Shown here one piece after another: positions 34,968 through 42,305 of a stretch of DNA of 64,000 nt (position 1 is the stretch's first letter; the number at the start of each line of letters is the position of its first letter). The notes below the pieces were generated by a model that was not told the origin of the DNA, searched no databases, and saw nothing but the letters and a program-made list of their open reading frames with translations. The position numbers were made by a program, and so were the translations under genes. This DNA comes from CAKOSP01 sp964369845 (lineage in GTDB: Bacteria; Bacillota_I; Bacilli_A; RF39; UBA660), in NCBI GenBank assembly GCA_964369845.1, contig CAYJFJ010000001.1, forward strand, positions 46,643 through 110,642. Reading direction: 5' to 3'.

Positions 34968-36004
34968 TGGTAGGACTTGTACTTGAAGGTGGGGGAACAA
35001 AAGGAGCTTATCAAGTCGGAGCTTATCAAGCATTTTTAGATTGTAACATAAAAATAGATGGCGTGGTAGGAACATCTATAGGATCGTTCAATGCTGCTAT
35101 GATAGCTGCAGGTGAATTTGAAAAATTAAAAAGTTTTTGGTTAAAAGAAAATATGGGATTATTACTTGGATTTAATGAATTAAGTAAAATTAACAGAAGT
35201 CATCCACTGGCAAATTTACAGGAAATGTTAGTACCTTTAAATAAATATATCGAAACTAAAGGTATACCTATAACTATACTTAAAAACAAAATATATTTAT
35301 TATTAGATGAAGAAAAGGTTAGAACTAGTACGATTGATTATGGTCTAGTAACATATAGATTAAATGACCAGAGGTTATTATATTTATTTAAAGAAGATAT
35401 ACCAAAACATAAATTAGTAGATTACATATGTGCTAGTTGTTTCTTACCAGTATTTAAATTTGAAAAATTAGATGGTGAAAACTATTATATTGATGGTGGT
35501 TTTTACGATAATTCACCATCTAATATGTTAGATGAAAAAGGTTATGAAAAAATATACATAATATCATTAAAAGCACCGGGAGTAAGTGCTAAAAAAAATG
35601 ATAAAAGCAAAATAGTAACAATAAGTCCATCGCGTTATTTAGGTAGTATTTTAAATACAAATTTACAAAATATAGAAAAGAATATTGAAATGGGTTACTA
35701 TGATACATTAAAAGTACTAAAAAATTATGATGGATATAAGTTTTTATTTGCAAAAAGACCAAAGTGGTTTTATAATATAATGGTGAGAAAAGTTTCTTCA
35801 AGAACTTTAAGAAGAATAGAATCCTATTTTTTTACACGCAATAAAAAAACTTTAATATTAAAGTCTATTGAATATGTTTTACTTAAAGAAAAAGTAAAGT
35901 ATGGGAAAATATATAATCCAGAAGAAGAAATTCGTAGAATTAAAAAAATAGATAATGATATGATAGTATATAAATTTTTGAAGGAACTAAAAATATTTTT
36001 ATAA
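34967..36004 (+). CDS. Patatin-like phospholipase family protein
   Basis: 345 residues. Oxyanion loop LVLEGGGTKGAYQVGAYQAF at the N-terminus, nucleophile Ser in GTSIGSFNAA, catalytic Asp in YYIDGGFYDNSP. These define the Ser-Asp dyad of bacterial patatin-like proteins (RssA/YlbK-type). The C-terminal third is basic and hydrophobic. Start taken at ATG 34967 overlapping the upstream stop with TGGAG before it, not the in-frame TTG at 34955. Cytoplasmic lipid acyl hydrolase by family; target unknown. Confidence 0.9.
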   Translation: MVGLVLEGGGTKGAYQVGAYQAFLDCNIKIDGVVGTSIGSFNAAMIAAGEFEKLKSFWLKENMGLLLGFNELSKINRSHPLANLQEMLVPLNKYIETKGIPITILKNKIYLLLDEEKVRTSTIDYGLVTYRLNDQRLLYLFKEDIPKHKLVDYICASCFLPVFKFEKLDGENYYIDGGFYDNSPSNMLDEKGYEKIYIISLKAPGVSAKKNDKSKIVTISPSRYLGSILNTNLQNIEKNIEMGYYDTLKVLKNYDGYKFLFAKRPKWFYNIMVRKVSSRTLRRIESYFFTRNKKTLILKSIEYVLLKEKVKYGKIYNPEEEIRRIKKIDNDMIVYKFLKELKIFL

Positions 36005-36022
36005 AAGAAAGAAGGAGAAAAT

Positions 36023-36739
36023 ATGGGAAGAGCATATGAAGTAAGAAAAGCAAGTATTTTAAAAACTGGAGCAGCTAAGGGTAAAATATATACAACTTAT
36101 GCAAAAGAAATATATTTGGTAGCTAAAAAAGGAGCACCTGATCCGGAAGCTAATGATTCTTTAAGAAGAATAATAGAAAAAGCAAAAAAGGAACAAGTGC
36201 CAAATGATATAATTCAAAGGGCTATTGATAAAGCAAAAGGTGCTGGTGGAGACGATTACTCTGAAGTTGTTTATGAAGGATTTGGTCCTGGAGCATCAAC
36301 GCTTATAATTAAAACTTTAACAGATAATGTTAATAGAACAGTAGGAATGGTTAGAGCATCATTTAATAAACTTAATAAAAGTTTAGGAGTAAATAACTCA
36401 GTATCATATAACTATGATTATTTGGCTGTAGTATCAGTTAAAGAAGATGAAGAAAAAATATTTAATGCATTAATTGAAAATGATATAGATCCACTTGATA
36501 TGGAAACTGAGGAAGATTTAGTAACTATTAGTGTACATCCAAGAGATTATGATAAATTAAAAGGAGCACTTGAAAGTATTAATTCTGAAGTGAATTATGA
36601 ATATGATGAAGTAGGAATGTTTGCAAAAGATGAAGTAGAACTTGTAGGAGAAGATTTAGAAAATTTCCAAAAGTTATATAGATTACTTGACGAAATAGAT
36701 GATGTAACAAACATTTATCATAATGTAAAAGGTTTATAA
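36023..36739 (+). CDS. YebC/PmpR-family DNA-binding protein
   Basis: 238 residues, standard family length. MGRAYEVRKASILKTGAAKG replaces the usual MAGHSKWANIKHRK opening, which places it in the Gram-positive YeeN-like branch. DPEANDSLRRIIEKAKKEQVPNDIIQRAIDKAKG and YEGFGPGASTLIIKTLTDNVNRT are characteristic. The family acts as transcription regulators or, as shown for YebC2-type proteins, in translation of proline stretches. RBS AAGGAG. Confidence 0.93.
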   Translation: MGRAYEVRKASILKTGAAKGKIYTTYAKEIYLVAKKGAPDPEANDSLRRIIEKAKKEQVPNDIIQRAIDKAKGAGGDDYSEVVYEGFGPGASTLIIKTLTDNVNRTVGMVRASFNKLNKSLGVNNSVSYNYDYLAVVSVKEDEEKIFNALIENDIDPLDMETEEDLVTISVHPRDYDKLKGALESINSEVNYEYDEVGMFAKDEVELVGEDLENFQKLYRLLDEIDDVTNIYHNVKGL

Positions 36740-36754
36740 AGTTTAGTTAAAGGC

Positions 36755-36783
36755 TTGAAAAAAATAAATATATTTTATATAAT
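36755..36783 (+). promoter_or_regulatory. SigA promoter of the T-box / tyrS unit
   Basis: TTGAAA at 36755-36760 and TATAAT at 36778-36783 with a 17-bp spacer, immediately upstream of the T-box leader. Confidence 0.75.
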
Positions 36784-36788
36784 AGATT

Positions 36789-36931
36789 TGTTAGCAAAGA
36801 AGGAATTTACGACTCTGGAGCTAAATCGGTGAAAATCGTTAATATTTTAAGAGTATGTTAAAACATAAATTAAGGTGGTACCGCGGAAAATTATTTCGTC
36901 CTTATCCAAACCTTAATTTATGTTTTTTATT
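36789..36931 (+). promoter_or_regulatory. Compact T-box riboswitch, tyrosine specifier
   Basis: The T-box sequence AAGGTGGTACCGCGG (36872-36886) is exact. A 15-bp terminator stem pairs AAACATAAATTAAGG (36861-36875) with its complement at 36911-36925, followed by T-rich sequence; the T-box would form the competing antiterminator. A small stem I pairs TTAGC (36791-36795) with GCTAA (36820-36824), and its loop holds TAC (36808-36810), a tyrosine codon, fitting tyrS in the operon. The usual long stem I with its distal loops is missing. Uncharged tRNA-Tyr should allow read-through. Confidence 0.88.
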
Positions 36932-36945
36932 TTAGGAAGGAAAAT

Positions 36946-37566
36946 ATGATAAAAAGAGTAATATTTGATATAGACAGTACACTTTTAGAAAGTGAAAAAG
37001 ATTGGATGAATGCATATCAAAAACACATAGAAAATTCATCTTTTAAATTTTCAGTTATTGATTTATATATAGCGTTAGATAAATTCGACCATACTGAGCT
37101 TGAATTTAATTTAGAAAACATGGCAAAGTTCTTAAGTGAGGAATTAAATGAAGAAATAAGTGTAAGTGATATAGTAAAAATAAATGAAAGTATAAGTAAT
37201 GAAGCTACACTTATAAGTAGTAAAACAAATGAAGTTTTAGAGTATTTAAAAGGAAAGTATGAGTTATATAGTTTAACAAATTGGTTAACAAAGTGCCAAG
37301 TTAAAAGATTAGAAAAAGTAAAAATAGATTCTTATTTCGAAAAAATTTATGGAATAGATACACTAGGAAGAAAACCTGATGTTGAAGTATTTAGGAAAAT
37401 ATGTGAACCATATAATTATAATGAATGTGTAATGATTGGTGATAGTTTTAGAAACGATATAGAAGTGCCGGATAAATTAGGTATGAAAACATATTATTTA
37501 AGTAATGAAGAAAAAGAAGGATACAAGACAATTAAATCAATAGATGACTTAATGGAAATTTTATAG
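36946..37566 (+). CDS. HAD-superfamily hydrolase
   Basis: 206 residues. Motif I FDIDSTLLE (nucleophile Asp and second Asp), motif II SLTNW, motif III Lys region GRKPDVEVFRK, motif IV MIGDSFRNDIEVPDKLGMKTYYL. A YfnB/YjjG-type phosphatase by pattern; the exact substrate is unknown. It lies between the T-box and tyrS, 9 bp upstream of the latter, so it should share the tyrosine-dependent control, which is unusual. Confidence 0.88.
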   Translation: MIKRVIFDIDSTLLESEKDWMNAYQKHIENSSFKFSVIDLYIALDKFDHTELEFNLENMAKFLSEELNEEISVSDIVKINESISNEATLISSKTNEVLEYLKGKYELYSLTNWLTKCQVKRLEKVKIDSYFEKIYGIDTLGRKPDVEVFRKICEPYNYNECVMIGDSFRNDIEVPDKLGMKTYYLSNEEKEGYKTIKSIDDLMEIL

Positions 37567-37575
37567 GAGGAAAAA

Positions 37576-38811
37576 ATGAATATATTTGAAGATTTAAAAT
37601 ACAGGGGAGCAATAAAAGATAGTTCAACTACTGAGCTTGAAAAAAAAATAACAGAAGAAGTAGTAACATTTTACTGGGGAACAGATCCAACAGCAGATAG
37701 TTTACATTTAGGACATTATTCATCATTAGTAACTGCAAAACGTTTAGCAAAAGCTGGGCATAATCCTATATTATTAGTAGGAGGAGCAACTGGGTTAATA
37801 GGAGATCCTAGACCTACGAGTGAAAGAACAATAATATCTAAAGAAGATGTAGCAAAAAATATTGAAGGAATTACAAAACAAGTAAAATTTATAATTGGTG
37901 AAAAGGCAGAAGTTGTAAATAATTATGATTGGTCTAAAGATATAAATTTCATAGATTTCTTAAGAGATTATGGTAAATATTTTAGTGTTAATTACATGTT
38001 AGATAAAGATATTATTAAAAGAAGATTAGAAACAGGAATAACATATACTGAATTTTCTTACATGATAATGCAGGCTCTAGATTTTGAATATTTATACAAA
38101 GAAAAAAACTGTACTATGCAAGTTGCTGGATCTGACCAGTGGGGAAATATAACAGCAGGTATAGAGTTAATTCGTAAAAAAAATGATGCTGAAGCATTTG
38201 GATTTACAATGCCATTAATATTAGATAAATTTGGAAATAAATTTGGTAAAAGTGAAGGAAATGCATTATGGCTTGATAAAAATAAAACATCATCATATGC
38301 ATTATATCAATATTTAATAAATTTAGATGATGAAATGATTGTTCATTATTTAAAAGTGTTTACGTTCTTAACAAAAGAAGAAATTGAAAATATTGAAAAA
38401 GAACACTTAATAGCACCAGAAAAAAGAATAGCACAAAAAGCACTAGCTAAAGAAGTAATTACAGATATTCATTCGAAAGAAGATTTTGAAAGTGCTGAAA
38501 AAATAAGTGCATCACTTTTTAGTGAAAATATTTTTAATTTAACAGCAGATGAAATTATAAATTCATTAACTGGAGTAAAAAGTATAGAAATAAAAGAAGA
38601 AGAAATTTCTATAAATGAACTTTTAGTAAATTATCAAATTTGTACTAGTAAAAGAGAAGCTAGAGAAATGATTACATCAAATGCTATATCAGTTAATAAT
38701 ATAAAAGTAACTGATTATGATAAAATTATAAATAAAAAAGATGCTATTGAAGAAAAAGTAATAGTAATAAAAAAAGGTAAGAAAAATTATTTTATAGGTA
38801 AATTTAACTAA
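37576..38811 (+). CDS. tyrS: Tyrosyl-tRNA synthetase
   Basis: 411 residues, class Ic synthetase. FYWGTDPTADSLHLGHYSSL contains the HIGH-type motif as HLGH, AGSDQWGNITAG binds tyrosine/tRNA, KFGKSEGNALWL is the KMSKS-type loop (KFGKS), and the C-terminal S4-like RNA-binding domain is at about 340-405 (LLVNYQICTSKREAREMITS). AGGAGG RBS. Controlled by the upstream T-box. Bacterial type (TyrRS-S), complete. Confidence 0.96.
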   Translation: MNIFEDLKYRGAIKDSSTTELEKKITEEVVTFYWGTDPTADSLHLGHYSSLVTAKRLAKAGHNPILLVGGATGLIGDPRPTSERTIISKEDVAKNIEGITKQVKFIIGEKAEVVNNYDWSKDINFIDFLRDYGKYFSVNYMLDKDIIKRRLETGITYTEFSYMIMQALDFEYLYKEKNCTMQVAGSDQWGNITAGIELIRKKNDAEAFGFTMPLILDKFGNKFGKSEGNALWLDKNKTSSYALYQYLINLDDEMIVHYLKVFTFLTKEEIENIEKEHLIAPEKRIAQKALAKEVITDIHSKEDFESAEKISASLFSENIFNLTADEIINSLTGVKSIEIKEEEISINELLVNYQICTSKREAREMITSNAISVNNIKVTDYDKIINKKDAIEEKVIVIKKGKKNYFIGKFN

Positions 38812-38858
38812 ATCAAAATCTTTCTTTTCATATAATATATGGAAAGGAGGGTTTTTTT

Positions 38859-39119
38859 ATGTTTTATAAAACAGAATATAAAAGTAGACCAAATGTTTTA
38901 CCACTTAGAAGTTATAACTCTCAATTAAATTACAAAGAGGGAGATAGATTTTTCTTGGCAGCACCATTTTTATTTGGAGCACTAGCAGGTGGCGCAATAG
39001 CGTCAGTTTCAAGACCAAGACCTGTGTATGTAAATCAACCAGTTCCATATTATAATCCAGCATATCCATCAGGAAGCACTAGTTATAATTATTATTACCC
39101 AGCGCCATACCCTAGGTAA
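38859..39119 (+). CDS. Small Pro/Tyr-rich protein, possible spore-coat or surface component
   Basis: 86 residues with a very strong RBS (GGAAAGGAGGG). One hydrophobic Gly/Ala segment (about 30-47, FFLAAPFLFGALAGGAIA) and a C-terminal Pro/Tyr/Asn-rich tail (VPYYNPAYPS, YNYYYPAPYPR). The composition resembles small coat proteins. CATATAATA just upstream (38829-38837) fits both a SigA -10 and a mother-cell sigma -10, so regulation is unclear. The last 8 bp overlap the convergent FtsW/RodA gene. Confidence 0.7.
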   Translation: MFYKTEYKSRPNVLPLRSYNSQLNYKEGDRFFLAAPFLFGALAGGAIASVSRPRPVYVNQPVPYYNPAYPSGSTSYNYYYPAPYPR

Positions 39120-40209
39120 TTTTGATAAAAATTCCAACAAATATAAAATATATTAATAAAGAAGAACCTCCATATGATAAAAATGGCAGTGGTATACCCA
39201 TGATAGGTAGTAAACCTAAATTCATAAATGTATTATAAAAAAATTGGAAAGTAATTAACGATAAAAGTATTAAAGTAAATAATTTGTTATTTGCTTTTTT
39301 TAATTTTTCAAATAATATTACAAATATAAATAAATAAGAAACTAATACTAAAAGTGCTCCAAAAAAACCGAAATTACCAATGTTAAAAGCAAATATGAAA
39401 TCAGTAGGAGCCTCAGGAACATATAAAGTTATATTATTAAGTCCACTTCCAAAAAAAGAAGAAGAACCAATTAAAGTTAATGCATTTTCAAGTTGATAAT
39501 TATTTGAAAAATTAATTAATCTATCAATTCTATAAAATAAAGATGTACCCAAAACGTTAATTAATGTTTTACTATGAAAAAAATATAAATAGACAAAAAA
39601 ACTTATCAAGATAAATATACAAATTAATAATATAATTATCCATTTTTTGTTTATTTTTGAAGAAAAAATCGAAACAATATATATTATAAAGAAAAAAATT
39701 ATAGCACCAGTATCAGGTTCTATGAATACTAAAAAGGATGGTATTAAAAATAATATAGATAATTTAAGTAAAAAAAGAAAATCACTATTTTTATTTGATG
39801 TATTATACTCATAAGTATAATAAGAAAAATACAAAGCTAGAGCAAGTTTCATAAACTCACTAGGCTGAAACGATATAAAACCAAAAGAAAACCACGCTTT
39901 TGAGCCATTAATATCTTTTCCAATAAAGAGTACTAAAATTAACAAAAAAATTCCAAATAGGTATATATAAAGACTTTTATTGAAGAAAAAATTTATATTA
40001 AACTTTTGAATAATAAATATAATAAGAAAACCAGAAGTAAACCACATTAATTGTTTTAAGAAGTGATCATTATATATATCATCAAGTAAAGAAGCATTTA
40101 CCATATTTAGTAAACTAAAAATCATAATAATAGCTATAGGAATTAAAATATTATACTTTTTTATTATCTTCATAATATTATTATGGTACAAAAATCCATA
40201 AATTAACAT
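39112..40209 (-). CDS. FtsW/RodA/SpoVE-family SEDS glycosyltransferase
   Basis: 365 residues with about ten membrane helices. SEDS motifs: GSKAWFSFGFISFQPSEFMKLALALY, FIEPDTGAIIFFFIIY, and MGLLPIMGIPLPFLSYGGSSLL near the C-terminus. SEDS proteins polymerise lipid II into glycan strands. Which branch (division, elongation or sporulation) cannot be decided. Two possible starts, 40209 and Met13 (40173), neither with a clear RBS; the gene is divergent from a small gene with a sporulation-type promoter. Confidence 0.9.
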   Translation of the reverse strand: MLIYGFLYHNNIMKIIKKYNILIPIAIIMIFSLLNMVNASLLDDIYNDHFLKQLMWFTSGFLIIFIIQKFNINFFFNKSLYIYLFGIFLLILVLFIGKDINGSKAWFSFGFISFQPSEFMKLALALYFSYYTYEYNTSNKNSDFLFLLKLSILFLIPSFLVFIEPDTGAIIFFFIIYIVSIFSSKINKKWIIILLICIFILISFFVYLYFFHSKTLINVLGTSLFYRIDRLINFSNNYQLENALTLIGSSSFFGSGLNNITLYVPEAPTDFIFAFNIGNFGFFGALLVLVSYLFIFVILFEKLKKANNKLFTLILLSLITFQFFYNTFMNLGLLPIMGIPLPFLSYGGSSLLIYFIFVGIFIKIT

Positions 40210-40215
40210 ATTTTA
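40188..40215 (+). promoter_or_regulatory. Candidate mother-cell (SigK/SigE-type) promoter
   Basis: AC at 40188-40189 and CATATTTTA at 40207-40215 (matches CATANNNTA), spacer 17 bases, in front of the 96-residue gene. Confidence 0.4.
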
Positions 40216-40231
40216 TATTAAAGGTGGAGTT

Positions 40232-40522
40232 ATGAAAGAATTACCAAGGGTATATGTTAACCCAATTGAAAAAGAATTTAGAAATGTTCAAACAAAGACA
40301 AATGCTAAAGAAAAGTTAAATAAATTAGATGTAAGAAATTTATCAATGAAAATAAAAGATATATTTAATTCAAGTAATTATATTTATAAAAAGAAAGTAA
40401 AAATAACTTTACAAAATACACAGATAGAAGAAGTAATAGTGGGAAAAACAAAAGATTATTTATTAACTTATGAAGGAAAAAAAATAAGAATAAACGACAT
40501 ATACGATATAGAATACGCATAA
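40232..40522 (+). CDS. Unknown 96-residue protein
   Basis: A small soluble basic protein, MKELPRVYVNPIEKEFRNVQ at the N-terminus. The C-terminal half (VKITLQNTQIEEVIVGKTKDYLLTYEGKKIRINDIYDIEY) reads as a small beta-barrel, Sm-like in pattern. AAAGGTGGAG is a good RBS. A CATANNNTA element with AC 17 bases upstream suggests expression during sporulation. I do not recognise the family. Confidence 0.75.
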   Translation: MKELPRVYVNPIEKEFRNVQTKTNAKEKLNKLDVRNLSMKIKDIFNSSNYIYKKKVKITLQNTQIEEVIVGKTKDYLLTYEGKKIRINDIYDIEYA

Positions 40523-40532
40523 AAAAAATATA

Positions 40533-40850
40533 TTAAAGTAAGTCTTCAATATATTTTTTTAATGTTCTAGCTTTTTTATCAAAAATAATTTTTAATTGAT
40601 TTTCAATTTCTACTACACCTTTAGCACCAAGTTTGGTAATCGCATCTTTATCAGCTTTAGAAATGTCTTTTAAAATGACTTTAAGTCTACTCATATTACA
40701 TTCAGCATTAACGATATTATCTTTACCTCCAAGGTATGTAATAAGTTTATTAGCTTCAACAGAAAAATTCTTTTTGTTTAATTTAGCTATTACTAATACA
40801 ATGATTAATAAAATAAATGCTATTAATCCATATTGTAAAACTATATTCAT
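40533..40850 (-). CDS. Membrane-anchored PTS EIIB-like protein with shifted cysteine
   Basis: 105 residues: one N-terminal helix (about 5-23) followed by a glucose-type PTS EIIB domain (VEANKLITYLGGKDNIVNAECNMSRLKVILKD, then ITKLGAKGVVEIENQLKIIFD). In true EIIB proteins the phosphorylated Cys stands three residues before the Arg (CxTRLR); here that position is Asn and the Cys (Cys51) is one residue earlier. No EIIC or EIIA is near. It may be a regulatory or degenerate EIIB. Start at ATG 40850 with AGGTG upstream, not the GTG at 40859. Confidence 0.82.
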   Translation of the reverse strand: MNIVLQYGLIAFILLIIVLVIAKLNKKNFSVEANKLITYLGGKDNIVNAECNMSRLKVILKDISKADKDAITKLGAKGVVEIENQLKIIFDKKARTLKKYIEDLL

Positions 40851-40899
40851 CTTTATCACCTATAAAAATTATACTACAAATAAAAAAAAATAACTAGTA

Positions 40900-41262
40900 T
40901 TAGTTAATTTTTTCATTAATTTGACTTAAATGTTCAAGTGTAAGTGCGTACCACAAAATAAACGCTTCGGTAATTAAAGCTGCTATTATCATAAAAATTA
41001 TAAAAACAATAGCAGATAACATTATATAGCCTTCGCCAGAACTAACAGCAGCAATAAACATTACAAATGCAGATATAAAGAATAACCATTTTATAATTGT
41101 AGCATAGCTTTTAATTCTAGAAATGGTATTAGTAGTGCTGTTTCTTAGCTGAGTTGGAACTGAAGATTTTTTTGATTTACTAGCAGTAAGTTTAGTACCA
41201 CAGCTCAAACAAAATTTAGCTTCATTTTCATTTTCGAAATCGCAATTATTACATCTTTTCAT
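40900..41262 (-). CDS. Zinc-ribbon two-helix membrane protein
   Basis: 120 residues. N-terminal zinc ribbon (CNNCDFENENEAKFCLSCGTKL), a Ser/Thr-rich linker, and two hydrophobic helices (about 56-75 and 79-108). Third zinc-ribbon membrane protein in the window, unrelated to the others outside the ribbon. Unknown function. RBS AAAGGAG five bases before the ATG. Confidence 0.8.
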   Translation of the reverse strand: MKRCNNCDFENENEAKFCLSCGTKLTASKSKKSSVPTQLRNSTTNTISRIKSYATIIKWLFFISAFVMFIAAVSSGEGYIMLSAIVFIIFMIIAALITEAFILWYALTLEHLSQINEKIN

Positions 41263-41308
41263 ACATACTCCTTTAAAGTATTATACCATGTATAATAAAT
41301 TTAAGTAA

Positions 41309-41337
41309 TCACAATTTGCAATATTTAACATAAATTA
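41309..41337 (+). promoter_or_regulatory. Candidate mother-cell (SigK/SigE-type) promoter of the coat gene
   Basis: TCACAA at 41309-41314 and CATAAATTA at 41329-41337 (CATANNNTA), with 14 bases between. The same TCACAA-N14-CATANNNTA arrangement stands before the YjcZ-like gene at 62001. Confidence 0.55.
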
Positions 41338-41364
41338 CTAATGAAATACGAAAGGATGAAATAT

Positions 41365-41802
41365 ATGAATAATACAAACCAAACTAACTGCATAGTAGAC
41401 ATTTTAAATGTAATTTTAGTACTTCAAGATAACGCTTGTCCTGAAAATTGTTTAGATACTTGCGATAGACCAATTTTAGGCGGGGGACCAAACTGTTTAA
41501 TTTGTAATACTAGACCAGTAATGCTATTTACTTGTTCTGGTAATGGAACACCATGGTCTATGCCAATATCAAAAGATGCTATTACTAATTGTTCAGGCGA
41601 ATCAGTAACAGATGATTGTTCAACAGTATTTAGAGTAGAGAAAATTGATTGTGGATGTGTAACATTCAGAGTTCTAGCGGCTAATCCAGATGATACAAGT
41701 TTATATCCATACATCGCAACAAATTCATTTTTCACAATGGATACATCTTGTATATGTGCTCTAAGATGCTTAAATGATACATATGTAGACTGCGTTTGCT
41801 AA
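41365..41802 (+). CDS. CotY/CotZ-family spore coat protein
   Basis: 145 residues with many Cys in conserved spacing (NACPENCLDTCDRPILGG, NCLICNTRPVMLFTC, KIDCGCVTFRVLA, TSCICALRCLND). This matches the CotY/CotZ family of the spore crust and outer coat, which assemble into disulfide-rich two-dimensional layers. The start at 41365 is chosen because GAAAGG is nine bases upstream; two earlier in-frame ATGs would sit on or before the RBS. The gene has a sporulation-type promoter and its own terminator, strong evidence that the organism sporulates or descends from a sporulator. Confidence 0.85.
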   Translation: MNNTNQTNCIVDILNVILVLQDNACPENCLDTCDRPILGGGPNCLICNTRPVMLFTCSGNGTPWSMPISKDAITNCSGESVTDDCSTVFRVEKIDCGCVTFRVLAANPDDTSLYPYIATNSFFTMDTSCICALRCLNDTYVDCVC

Positions 41803-41829
41803 AAAGCTAGTTTTACTAGTTTTTTTTTT
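41801..41829 (+). terminator. Terminator after the coat gene
   Basis: CTAGT and ACTAG pair within a longer A/T stem, followed by nine or more T. Confidence 0.75.
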
Positions 41830-41866
41830 GGAATAAATATTGTATAATCATATTAGAGGTATAATT

Positions 41867-42244
41867 ATGAATAGTAAAGGATTTACATTAATAGAGCTAC
41901 TAGGTGTGATAGCAGTTCTTGCAATTGTATCAATTATAGGTTTAGTAGGGTATAATGTAGTAAATGATAATTTGAAAGAAACTTCTTACGAAAACTTAAT
42001 ACTTCTAATAGAAACAAAAGCAAAAGATTACGCTATGGATAACAATATAGAGTTATCAGCAGTAATAACAGTAGATGATTTAGTAAAAGAAGGATATTTA
42101 GAAACAGAAGCAAATGGCACTGTAATAAATCCAGTTACTAACAAAAAAATAAATTGTAATGAAATTATAATAACTAAAATTAATGGGGATTATATAATAG
42201 AAATTGATATTAAAAGAAGTGAAGAAATAACAAAAGTTTGTTAG
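41867..42244 (+). CDS. Prepilin-type N-methylation protein (pseudopilin-like)
   Basis: 125 residues. Class III signal MNSKG|FTLIELLGVIAVLAIVSIIG with Gly at the cleavage site and Glu at mature position 5, the type IV pilin / ComGC pseudopilin signature. The short C-terminal domain has a Cys pair (INCNE and KVC). No other pilus or com genes are adjacent, so it is an orphan pilin-like gene here; it could serve DNA uptake or a pilus encoded elsewhere. ATG at 41867 has AGAGG seven bases upstream, and TATAAT at 41843. Confidence 0.87.
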   Translation: MNSKGFTLIELLGVIAVLAIVSIIGLVGYNVVNDNLKETSYENLILLIETKAKDYAMDNNIELSAVITVDDLVKEGYLETEANGTVINPVTNKKINCNEIIITKINGDYIIEIDIKRSEEITKVC

Positions 42245-42260
42245 TAGTCACTTCTTTTTA
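42212..42260 (+). terminator. Terminator overlapping the pilin-like gene end
   Basis: AAAAGAAGTGA near the end of the gene pairs with TCACTTCTTTT after the stop, followed by T-rich sequence; the loop is about 25 bases. Confidence 0.5.
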
Positions 42261-42305
42261 TTTTAATATAACATTTATTGGTGTATAATAAATTTAGGAG
42301 TTTTT

